This document shows, one piece after another, positions 1-6,651 of a stretch of 13,411 nt of DNA. Numbering within the stretch: the first letter of the stretch is position 1; every line of letters begins with the position of its first letter. The notes beneath the pieces are model-generated. The model was not told where the DNA came from. It saw only the letters and a program-made list of their open reading frames with translations, and did no database searches. The position numbers were made by a program, and so were the translations under genes. Source of the DNA: Phycisphaerae bacterium SM23_33 (GTDB lineage Bacteria; Planctomycetota; Phycisphaerae; SM23-33); the NCBI GenBank assembly GCA_001303665.1, contig LJUF01000084.1:1-13411 (forward strand), read 5' to 3'.

Positions 1-276
1 CGGCTCGGCCGACTCGTTGGTGACGGTGACGGTCTGAACCGCCGCGCCGAGGGCTTCGCACAGTTCGACGCGGCTGCGGGCCACCAGCCCCGTGCCGGCG
101 AGGCGGAATTCCGCCGCTTGCTCACTCGTTCGCTGGGGGGCGGCCTCGACGCCCTCGAAGTGCAGCCGGAAGCCGGGTGAGTCCCGAAGGAACTCCGCCA
201 GCCCGGCCGGGCCGATCCGCGCGAGCACGTCGCGCAGCTTCTCACCCGGCTCCGCCTGCTGTAACTGCGTCGTCAT
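1..276 (-). CDS. N-terminal part of an unassigned, possibly carbohydrate-active protein (runs off left edge)
   Basis: The first 92 codons are present, starting at the ATG on 276-274 and reading leftward to base 1 without a stop. A good ribosome site (GGAAAGG) lies about 7 nt before the ATG. The protein starts MTTQLQQAEPGEKLRDVL, with no signal peptide. Residues 1-31 look helical. Residues 35-92 alternate in a beta-sandwich style and end in TVTVTNESAEP. That 'TVTN.S' pattern is common in the N-terminal beta-sandwich domains of alpha-galactosidases and related glycoside hydrolases, but too little is visible to assign a family. The gene begins 40 bp after the arylsulfotransferase-like gene on the same strand and is probably the third gene of that operon. 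The reading frame and start are well supported; the function is a weak inference. Confidence 0.75.
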   Translation of the reverse strand, partial: MTTQLQQAEPGEKLRDVLARIGPAGLAEFLRDSPGFRLHFEGVEAAPQRTSEQAAEFRLAGTGLVARSRVELCEALGAAVQTVTVTNESAEP

Positions 277-316
277 GTTCGAATCCTTTCCTGCTGGCTG
301 CTGATTCAGTCCGCCG

Positions 317-1555
317 TCAGGCCATCATCGGGTGCCTGGCCACCGTCGCCTCGAACGGCTTCTCGCCGCTCTCGAAGTCCGCGGAGAAGTCGCCCACCGC
401 CTCGTACGGGATCCGGTAGCACCGATACACGCCGCGCTCGATCCGCTTGATCGTGCCGTAGTGAAATATGCCGAGGAAGCCGTTGACGTACTCCCAGACG
501 ATCTGCCCGGCCGGCGTCACCTCGAACAGCCGCCCGCGGTTGCCGTCCAGCGAGAGCGTGTTGCCGTTCGGCAGCCGCTGGACGGAGCCCCAGGAGAAGC
601 TGAAGGACTTGTGGGGGTAGAACTGCCGCGGCTGGTGGACGTACTGCCAGACAATCCGGCCGGTGGCGGGGTTCAGCTCCACCAGCCGGGTAAAGATGCG
701 CGTCCGCCGCGGGTAGCCGGCCTGGCCGCCGTTGTCGTAGACGAGGATGTGGCCGTCGGGCAGCATGTTGGGGTGGTGCGGCCCGACGAGCTGGTCGCGC
801 CCCCAGTGCCAGACCACTCGGCCGCTGGGCTTGTCCACGATGAAGATGGTGTTGGTGTTGCGGTGGCAACTGAGGATGTTGCCGGGCTTGAAGCGCTCGT
901 CGCCGCCGGCCAGCGCGTTGTCCGGCAGCGGCTCCAGCGTGTTCGTGTGCAGGTAGTCTCCCCAGGGAAGACCCATGTGGGTGCCGGGCGCCTCGCTGAT
1001 GAGCCGCCGGGCCTCGTCCGAGAAGCCGAACTCGTCGAAGTGCCGGTCGCTGTGCCACGCCCATACCGGCTTGCCGTCGGCGGTGATCTCGATGAAGTAG
1101 TCCGAGGTCAGCTCGTGCGGGGAGATGTCCTTGTTCGTGACGCGCTCGGAGGCCAGGATGAGCGTGTTGCCGTTCGGCAGCCGCTGGAAGTCGTGGTGGT
1201 TGTGCGCCACGCGGTAGTTCGGGTCCCAGGCGATGCTGCCGGCCCCGCCGTGGGGGTCGTCGTCCGAGCCCTCGGGCTTGTAGTGCCAGAGGACGTTGCC
1301 TTTCCAGTCCATCTCGGTCAGCCAGTCCGATTCGTAGAGGATCCGGCCGCCGCCCAGGTACTTGGCGTGAGGGGTGGTGCGCTTCTTCGGGCTCATCCCC
1401 GCCAGCCACATGTGCACCACCTCGCCGGTCACGTCCATGAGGTACACCGCCGGGGAGGCCAGCGGGCAGAAAAGCGTGTAGCCGGGCGAGCACTTGCCGG
1501 GATCGTGCAGCGTCAGCCCGACCGGCCAGTCGGTCACCGAGCGCCCGAAGCTCAT
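317..1555 (-). CDS. arylsulfotransferase (ASST)-like beta-propeller protein
   Basis: This 412-aa protein resembles the arylsulfotransferase families of the Pfam ASST group. Those proteins are six-bladed propellers, some of which move sulfate between phenolic compounds. The sequence shows repeated blade motifs of the form H-x-N/D-x-x-x-L-P-N/D-G: HHDFQRLPNGNTL, LHTNTLEPLP, HHPNMLPDGHILVYDN and SVQRLPNGNTLSLD. Strands of the type 'G.VVWHWGRD', 'GRIVWQYVHQ' and 'GQIVWEYVNG' separate them. Several histidines that could line the central channel are kept, but I cannot assign the catalytic histidine. The N-terminus (MSFGRSVTDWPVGLTLHD) is not a signal peptide, whereas classical bacterial ASST is periplasmic. 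The start is supported by GGGAG about 6 nt upstream. It lies 37 bp after the GH-like gene, so the two are probably co-transcribed. It may instead be a non-catalytic propeller or a sugar-binding relative. Confidence 0.78.
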   Translation of the reverse strand: MSFGRSVTDWPVGLTLHDPGKCSPGYTLFCPLASPAVYLMDVTGEVVHMWLAGMSPKKRTTPHAKYLGGGRILYESDWLTEMDWKGNVLWHYKPEGSDDDPHGGAGSIAWDPNYRVAHNHHDFQRLPNGNTLILASERVTNKDISPHELTSDYFIEITADGKPVWAWHSDRHFDEFGFSDEARRLISEAPGTHMGLPWGDYLHTNTLEPLPDNALAGGDERFKPGNILSCHRNTNTIFIVDKPSGRVVWHWGRDQLVGPHHPNMLPDGHILVYDNGGQAGYPRRTRIFTRLVELNPATGRIVWQYVHQPRQFYPHKSFSFSWGSVQRLPNGNTLSLDGNRGRLFEVTPAGQIVWEYVNGFLGIFHYGTIKRIERGVYRCYRIPYEAVGDFSADFESGEKPFEATVARHPMMA

Positions 1556-1592
1556 CTTCTGCTCCCTTCGAAAGGTGAATGCAGCGAAAGAA

Positions 1593-3599
1593 TCACTTGC
1601 TGCCGAGGACCTCCACGAAGGCGGCGCGGGTCCGCGGGTCCAGCCCGTGATCGCGGTAGTTCAGCCGGATGTTCGGCAGTATGTTCCAATTCCGCGCCTC
1701 TTTCCACTGCCGCTCCGCCAGCTCGCGCTGTGCCTGGCTTAGCTGGGCCGCCACGGGGTCGTGGTTGCACACGCTTCCGGCCGGCACGAAGGCCTGGGCC
1801 TTGCAGAGGTGGAAGTAGACGCGGGCGTAAGGCCCGTTCAGCCGCCAGGACAGGTCCGTCAGCCGGTGCGGGCCGGGCGGAGGGACGCTTCCCCCCTGCG
1901 TGATGTGGAAAAGGCCGTGGCCGAGCTCGGCGAGGAACTCGCAGCCGAACAGCGTGTCGGGCAGCGCCTCCCGCAGGGCCTCGTGGATGGGGACCCAGGC
2001 TCGGGTGACGATGTTCCCGGCGTCGAGGTGGACGGCGTCAATGCCGAACTCCGTGACCACCCCGGCAATCCGGTCGCGGAGGATCGAGATCCAGCGCGGG
2101 TTGGTGACGTCCATGCGCACGATGGGGTGGGTCCAGGTGCTGCCCGGCTCGGCGCAGATGGCGTCGCTGATCCGGAAGGCGGCGTGCGAGAGGTCCGGCC
2201 TGCCGCCGGCGAAGGCCAGCCGCGCCTCGTTCACCCCGGCCTGGAAGCGCAGGGGGAAGCGGAACCGGCAGGAGCCCCCGGCCAGCTCGCCCGGCCGTGA
2301 CCGCACCTCGCGGCCGTGCAGCATGACGCGAAGCCTCCCGGCCGCGAAGTTCCGCACGCCCGATACGGCCAGATAGGCCTCCATCGGCCGCGGGATCGCG
2401 GGCGTCCTGAAGATGGCCGCCTCGCCGCCCGCCGCCGCGTCCAGGGGAACGCTGCCGGAATCGTAGTCCAGCGCGACCGGGGGCATGCAGCTTGGCCAGC
2501 CGGCGTAAGGCCCGACGGGCTTGAAGCCCGGCCGCCGCTCGGCCTCGTCCACCGGGGCAGCCAAGTCCTCAACCTCCTCGAAGAACGGCTGGCAGGGGTC
2601 GGCGCCCCAGACCATGCAGTGAATCGTGACGCGGTGGCCGGCCTGGTGAACGGCGTCGATCATCTCTCGAAAGCCGCCGGCGCCGCCCAGCTCGTCGCAG
2701 GGGCCGTACAGCGGGTAGCCGGCATCGTAGCGGTTGTGGTAGCCCGGCAGGTAGAACAGCACGCCGCCGCCCATGGCGGCGGAGGCCATCTCCCGGCACA
2801 GGTCGCGCAGGTGGGCGTAGCTGTGGGCGACCTCGCCCTGACTGCGGAGCATGTCCAACGTCACGACCATGCGGATGTCGCCCAGCCACTGCGGCGCCCC
2901 GCCCGCCTCGGCCCACGGCCTGGCGCCGTAGTCGCGGCGGAGGTGGTCGTGATATCGCCGGACGGCCTCGTTCAGGGAAGCGTCGACGGCCAAATCCCAT
3001 GGCTCGTCGGCGAGGCACTCGATTTGAGCCCACAGCACGGCCCCGTCCGCGAAGCCGCCTGACTTCCACGCCGGCCCCCACGAATCGTGAGGACGCCGCT
3101 CCAGCGACGGGCAGCCGATCAGCGAGAGCGCCCCGATCCCGGCCGTGGCGGCGAGAAACTGCGCGGGCCGGTACACGCAGGGGATGCCGGCGTCGCGGCC
3201 GGCCGGGCTGGACGCGTCGATCACGTGCCCGTAGGTCCGCCCGGTCGGCACGTGCAGTGAAGCGCCCGGGCTCGCGGGTAACGGCAGCTCGATCCGGATG
3301 CAGTCGTGGGGCCCGCCGCCGGCGATCCGGACCACCGAGCGGATCGAGCCGCCTTCCGGCGTCATGTGCCAGACGCCACCGCAGTTGTCGCCGGCCAGTT
3401 CCAGCGCCAGGCCGTCCCCGCGATTCGACACGCTCCGGACGGCCGCGGCTTGGCCACGGAGGAAGACCCTTGGCGGGACGCCGGGAAGCTCGATCGTGGC
3501 CGAATCGGCCTGGATCCGCCGCCACGCCCCTTTTCCATCCAGTTGGAGGGTGAGGCCGTCGCACCTGAGCTCGTGGGTTTTCGAATTCGGCTTGGCCAT
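1593..3599 (-). CDS. TIM-barrel glycoside-hydrolase-like protein, family not assigned
   Basis: This 668-aa protein has no signal peptide (MAKPNSKTHELRCDGLTL). Residues about 1-210 look like a beta-sandwich of the kind found before the barrel in GH36/GH31-like enzymes. From about residue 230 there are barrel-like strand/helix units: LGDIRMVVTLDM, GGVLFYLPGYHNRYDAGYPL and VTIHCMVWGADPCQPFFEEV. A segment of roughly 370-490 is again beta-rich (RVMLHGREV, FRFPLRFQAGVNEARLAF), apparently a small sandwich inserted in the barrel. The barrel then resumes with ISILRDRIAGVVTEFGIDAVHLDAGN. The Asp of HLDAG (about residue 526) and a Glu in GCEFLAELGHG (about 552) are candidate catalytic residues. The architecture recalls uncharacterised planctomycete GH-like families such as DUF6259, but I cannot confirm that from sequence alone. 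The start ATG has only a weak ribosome site. It is probably the first gene of the leftward operon. Confidence 0.72.
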   Translation of the reverse strand: MAKPNSKTHELRCDGLTLQLDGKGAWRRIQADSATIELPGVPPRVFLRGQAAAVRSVSNRGDGLALELAGDNCGGVWHMTPEGGSIRSVVRIAGGGPHDCIRIELPLPASPGASLHVPTGRTYGHVIDASSPAGRDAGIPCVYRPAQFLAATAGIGALSLIGCPSLERRPHDSWGPAWKSGGFADGAVLWAQIECLADEPWDLAVDASLNEAVRRYHDHLRRDYGARPWAEAGGAPQWLGDIRMVVTLDMLRSQGEVAHSYAHLRDLCREMASAAMGGGVLFYLPGYHNRYDAGYPLYGPCDELGGAGGFREMIDAVHQAGHRVTIHCMVWGADPCQPFFEEVEDLAAPVDEAERRPGFKPVGPYAGWPSCMPPVALDYDSGSVPLDAAAGGEAAIFRTPAIPRPMEAYLAVSGVRNFAAGRLRVMLHGREVRSRPGELAGGSCRFRFPLRFQAGVNEARLAFAGGRPDLSHAAFRISDAICAEPGSTWTHPIVRMDVTNPRWISILRDRIAGVVTEFGIDAVHLDAGNIVTRAWVPIHEALREALPDTLFGCEFLAELGHGLFHITQGGSVPPPGPHRLTDLSWRLNGPYARVYFHLCKAQAFVPAGSVCNHDPVAAQLSQAQRELAERQWKEARNWNILPNIRLNYRDHGLDPRTRAAFVEVLGSK

Positions 3600-3671
3600 G
3601 GCGCCTGTCTACCCGCACTTCGCCGCCGGCAGTCCCGGCTCACCACGGCCGCCCTGCCCGCAGGTAAAGGC

Positions 3672-3699
3672 AGCCTACCGGCCGCCGGGCCGGCGTCAA
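3672..3699 (-). promoter_or_regulatory. candidate sigma70-type promoter for the leftward operon
   Basis: On the minus strand TTGACG (3699-3694) is followed after 16 bp by TAGGCT (3677-3672). The -35 is good, but the -10 matches the consensus at only three of six positions. It would start transcription near 3665 and give a leader of about 65 nt before the ATG at 3599. This is the best-placed candidate I see for the 1-3599 operon. Confidence 0.35.
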
Positions 3700-3718
3700 G
3701 AGCTGACCCGGCTCGATA

Positions 3719-3750
3719 GGGGACAGAGTTGGTTTGGCCCTGCCTGTCCC
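3719..3750. repeat. REP-like short palindromic element
   Basis: GGGACAG at 3720-3726 pairs with CTGTCCC at 3744-3750, a perfect 7-bp stem with a 17-nt loop. The 5' part (GGGGACAGAGTTGG) resembles the GGGGACAG heads of intergenic REP-type palindromes mobilised in trans by REP-associated tyrosine transposases in many bacteria. Only one copy is visible here and no transposase gene is in the window. It could also act as a weak hairpin at the edge of the leftward promoter region. Confidence 0.4.
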
Positions 3751-4042
3751 GTGCAATCCAGACGGACACCGGGAAATCCGGCAAGAGCGCGGCTCGGCGG
3801 GTAGCGGCTGCCTCAAGGGTGGTCCGCAGCCAGAACCTGGCAACGCCCCTGATGGCACCCGTCCAATTGAGACAAGGCCAGTTTTGGGAGCAACTTGCGC
3901 CGTGCCCTGGGGCGACCTGTTTTCAAGACGACTCCGCCTGATAGCTTGGGCTGCGTCAGAGCCTTCGCCTGGCGGCAATGAATGGGCAGCCTCCTTGTGT
4001 TCGGCCTGTGTTCGGAAGTGCCAACTGCCCGCGGCATTTCGC
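3751..4042. other. non-coding intergenic stretch
   Basis: I see no credible gene here. The open frames crossing it have no ribosome site, no recognisable motif and low-complexity composition. The stretch lies between a leftward and a rightward gene, so it is the shared upstream region. The only internal structure I can point to is the tandem 9-bp repeat at 3996-4015. Confidence 0.6.
3996..4015. repeat. tandem 9-bp repeat upstream of the 4043 promoter
   Basis: TGTGTTCGG occurs at 3996-4004 and again at 4007-4015, exactly 11 bp apart. That is about one helical turn, so both copies face the same side of the DNA. The pair ends 27 bp before the -35 box at 4043, a position typical of an activator site. 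Binding is inferred only from spacing and location. Confidence 0.4.
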
Positions 4043-4071
4043 TTGACAAAAACCGCTTTCGGCGGTATATA
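4043..4071 (+). promoter_or_regulatory. strong sigma70-type promoter of the PEP-CTERM gene
   Basis: A perfect -35 TTGACA (4043-4048), a 17-bp spacer and TATATA (4066-4071) make a near-consensus promoter. Transcription would start near 4078 and give a leader of about 52 nt. The spacer holds a perfect dyad, ACCGC-TTTCG-GCGGT (4052-4066), which reaches into the first base of the -10. A repressor bound there would block RNA polymerase, so it may be an operator. No regulator gene is in the window. Confidence 0.7.
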
Positions 4072-4115
4072 GCCTCGCGAGGAAGCCGTTGCTCATGCGC
4101 TCAAAGGCTCTAAAC

Positions 4116-4122
4116 GGAGGAG
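4116..4122 (+). promoter_or_regulatory. ribosome binding site GGAGGAG
   Basis: An almost perfect Shine-Dalgarno sequence sits 7 nt before the ATG at 4130 and fixes the start of the PEP-CTERM protein. Together with the near-consensus promoter it suggests high expression. Confidence 0.8.
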
Positions 4123-4129
4123 TTGCTCA

Positions 4130-5134
4130 ATGCTCACCACGCCCAAGGTCTCGGTGTTTGTGTGCGTGTGTCTGCTCGCCGCCCCGGCCGGTGCCGCTCT
4201 GATCATTCCCGGCTCCCGCGAGGAGGGTCCGCCGGACCCCGGCCTGGCGGACATCCGGCTGAGCGTGGACCTGGCGGTCGCCGGGGGCATGGCGGTGATG
4301 ACCTTCATCAACGCCTCCTCCCCGGCCGATACGAGCGCGGCGTTCAAGGAGATCGTGGTTGACACCTGCGATGACGACACCGGGACGGCCGTGCTGTGGA
4401 ACCCGCAGGTGCTGAACCAGCCTCCCGACGTCAGCTACACCGCCGTCGATTCCAACGGGCTGCCTTGCTTCCAAGGCTTCACCACCGACGCCACGGCTCT
4501 GCTATCGCTGCTGGCCGACCCGGCCCCGCCCAAGCAAGGCATCGGCCCCGGCGAGACCCTGCAGGTGCAGTTCGACACCTGCCTGCCTGACGGCGCCGGC
4601 ATCAACGACTACCTGGCCTTCTTCGACGGCGGCAGCGACACCGGCATGTACAGCATCGGCTTTCACGCCATCCGCGCCACCGGCGTCGGCGGCGGGGGCC
4701 TCGCCGGTCTGTACCAGGGAGGCCAGCCCGGCGCCAGCACGCTGACGGTCATCAACTTCATGGACTCCGACCAGGACGGCGTGCTCGACCCGGGCGAGCC
4801 GCTGCTGGCCGGCTGGGACTTCCTCGTCGAAGGCGGCGGCTACTCGGGGATGTTCACCACCGGCCCGGGCGGCGAGCTGGTGATCGACCTTCAGGCCGGG
4901 CAGTACACCGTCACCGCGCAGGGCATGCCCGGCTGGACCGGAACCACCCCGTACACGTACGACGTGTCGATCGTCGAGGGAGTAGACGCCACGGCCGAGT
5001 TCGGCAGCATCCCCGAGCCGGCGACGCTGGCATTTCTCGCCGCAGGCGCCTTGGGGTTGCTTCGCCGCCGGCGTCTGAGGCCGGCCTCCGGCTGCCTGGC
5101 CGGCCGGAAAAGAAGCAACGCAACCGTGTCCTGA
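4130..5134 (+). CDS. PEP-CTERM sorting domain protein, exported
   Basis: This 334-aa protein starts with a signal peptide: MLTTPK, then the hydrophobic VSVFVCVCLLA, with likely cleavage after A-G-A near residue 22. The mature part is beta-rich and has two segments. Residues about 35-200 are an unassigned beta domain. At about 211-222 an EF-hand-like calcium loop (DSDQDGVLDPGE) leads into a Cna-B/SdrD-like beta segment (GWDFLVEGGGYSG to PGWTGTTPYTYD). The C-terminal sorting signal is clear at about 294-316: IPEPAT, a hydrophobic stretch LAFLAAGALGLL, then RRRR. Known PEP-CTERM proteins are cut and anchored by an exosortase; none lies in the window. Oddly, about 19 residues (starting LRPASGCLAG) follow the arginine run, where such proteins usually end almost at once. 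The specific role is unknown. Confidence 0.87.
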   Translation: MLTTPKVSVFVCVCLLAAPAGAALIIPGSREEGPPDPGLADIRLSVDLAVAGGMAVMTFINASSPADTSAAFKEIVVDTCDDDTGTAVLWNPQVLNQPPDVSYTAVDSNGLPCFQGFTTDATALLSLLADPAPPKQGIGPGETLQVQFDTCLPDGAGINDYLAFFDGGSDTGMYSIGFHAIRATGVGGGGLAGLYQGGQPGASTLTVINFMDSDQDGVLDPGEPLLAGWDFLVEGGGYSGMFTTGPGGELVIDLQAGQYTVTAQGMPGWTGTTPYTYDVSIVEGVDATAEFGSIPEPATLAFLAAGALGLLRRRRLRPASGCLAGRKRSNATVS

Positions 5135-5381
5135 GACGCCGAAAAGGCTCGCCTGCTCGTCCTGACCCTTTCTCTGCTGGTTTTCTCTCCGCCACGGGGC
5201 AATGGTGCTTGACCGCCTGCGGCGGTCGTGGGGCCCGTCTATCCGCAAAATTCGGGGCTGACGCGCCTTGCTTGCACATGCGGCCGGGACTACCATGTTC
5301 CCGACGGTCGGGAGCCGGAAGCTGTTTCGGGAATCTCGGCTCAGCGTTCTCGTGCCGGAAGCAACAAAGAGGTGAAGCGGA

Positions 5382-6539
5382 ATGTTTTCAGCGCGAAGAT
5401 CGCATCTTGGGCAGGTCCTGGTGCTGGCGGCGCTGCCCCTGGCGGGGATCGGCTGCAAGGTGGCCGAAGACGCCGGGCACGCCAACCTGACAACGGCCTA
5501 CACGGAGGCCCGGGCGGCACTTTTTCAGGCAGCCAAAGACGCAGACGCCTCAACTCGCACGCATGCGATGGAGGCCCTGGCCACCGCCGTGGGACGGGAG
5601 GCCGGGCCGGCATTCACGCAGGCTTTGAAGGATACGTCGTGGAGCGTGCGGTTCGCGGCGGCCGTGGCCATAGGAGACACGGCTTATGCCCCGGCCAAGG
5701 AGGCCTTGCTCCCCATGGCCGCGGATCGCAAGGTGGAACCGGACAAGAGAGTGCTGTGCGCGGTGATCTATGCACTTTATAGTCTCCAGGACGACACCTA
5801 CGCCGGCGAGCTGGGACCGCTGCTGCGGGACCGAGACAAGGAAGTCCGCGCGAACGTCGCCCTGGCCATGGGCAAGATGGGCGAGCCATCGGCGACAGGC
5901 CCGCTGCAGAGCCTGCTCGAAGACGAGCTGGACGCCGGCAACAGGCTTCAGATCACCGAATCGCTGGCGATGCTGGGTGACACAAAGAGCCTGAACGTCC
6001 TGGAGGCCTTCGCCCAGACCCGGTTCCTGGAGGACCGTCTGGCGGCCATGGCCGCCATGGCCCGCGTGCGGTCGCCCCGGGCGAAGGCCATCCTGCGCGA
6101 ACTGCTTTCCGAGAGGGATCGTCCTGATGTCCGCGTGGCTGCGGCCGGGGCGCTGGCCGGGCTCGGCGAGTTCAACCAGCGCGGGTATGAGCTGTGCGTG
6201 TGGGCGGTTCATGACCCTCGGCACGAACTCGAGGAGTTCTTCGGCGGCAGGGGGACGGTCTCGCCCGGCGAGATGTGGTCGCTGCGCCGGCTGGCGGCGC
6301 GGTCCCTGGGCCAGATGAAACGTCTCGAGACGGTCGCCATGCTGCGGGAGCTGCTGGGCTCCAGGGACGGCGGCGTGCGCGTCGCCGCGGCCGCGGCCGT
6401 CATGCGGATCATTGATTCCCAGCAGCACGTCACGCCGGCCACAGCCCCCGCCCAGGCCGGCGGGCGAGGCCGGAGCGAAACCGATCGCCCCGGCCAGGTG
6501 AAGCGGAAACGGCTGTATAGCGCCGGGGCGAAGGACTGA
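5382..6539 (+). CDS. HEAT-repeat lipoprotein
   Basis: This 385-aa protein begins MFSARRSHLGQVLVLAALPL and continues AGIGC, a lipoprotein signal with the modified cysteine at residue 25. The residue at -3 is Gly rather than the usual Leu, but the site still fits the permissive lipobox pattern. Residues about 50-370 are all-helical HEAT-type repeats of 30-40 residues: RTHAMEALATAVG, VRFAAAVAIGDT, VRANVALAMGKMGE, RLAAMAAMARV, VRVAAAGALAGLG, LRRLAARSLGQM and VRVAAAAAVMRI. Such solenoids usually bind other proteins. The C-terminal 35 residues are basic and probably disordered. The start has AGAGGTG 7 nt upstream. The 247 bp before the gene (5135-5381) contain no gene and no convincing promoter or terminator, so read-through from the PEP-CTERM gene is possible. 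The next gene follows after 112 bp. Confidence 0.83.
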   Translation: MFSARRSHLGQVLVLAALPLAGIGCKVAEDAGHANLTTAYTEARAALFQAAKDADASTRTHAMEALATAVGREAGPAFTQALKDTSWSVRFAAAVAIGDTAYAPAKEALLPMAADRKVEPDKRVLCAVIYALYSLQDDTYAGELGPLLRDRDKEVRANVALAMGKMGEPSATGPLQSLLEDELDAGNRLQITESLAMLGDTKSLNVLEAFAQTRFLEDRLAAMAAMARVRSPRAKAILRELLSERDRPDVRVAAAGALAGLGEFNQRGYELCVWAVHDPRHELEEFFGGRGTVSPGEMWSLRRLAARSLGQMKRLETVAMLRELLGSRDGGVRVAAAAAVMRIIDSQQHVTPATAPAQAGGRGRSETDRPGQVKRKRLYSAGAKD

Positions 6540-6637
6540 CCCGGCCGGGCCGCCCGCACGGGTGAATGTGCCGCGCGAGCAGGTATCGGTGTTCAGGCCG
6601 GTCCCGAACCGGAAGCGGCAGCGTAGGCCCTTGTGCG

Positions 6638-6644
6638 AAAGGAG
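6638..6644 (+). promoter_or_regulatory. ribosome binding site that decides the autotransporter start
   Basis: AAAGGAG lies 7 nt before the ATG at 6652, which begins an ideal signal peptide. The frame is also open back to a GTG at 6562. That start has no good ribosome site and would put 30 basic residues in front of the signal peptide, so 6652 is preferred. Confidence 0.8.
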
Positions 6645-6651
6645 TCGGTTG

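Noticed and set aside
332..1903. 523-codon plus-strand open frame over the arylsulfotransferase-like gene
   Set aside because: It is an antisense shadow of GC-rich coding DNA: Val/Ala/Arg-rich product, no ribosome site, no domain. The minus-strand gene has clear propeller motifs and a good start.
3640..4072. 112-codon open frames on both strands in the divergent intergenic region
   Set aside because: No ribosome sites, no recognisable motifs, and one of them runs through the strong promoter at 4043-4071.
5209..5243. possible promoter before the HEAT-repeat gene (TTGACC, then TCTATC)
   Set aside because: The spacer is 23 bp, far too long, and the -10 is poor.
6562..6651. GTG start giving a 1018-aa autotransporter
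   Set aside because: There is no good ribosome site, and 30 basic residues would precede the signal peptide. The ATG at 6652 has AAAGGAG at ideal spacing.
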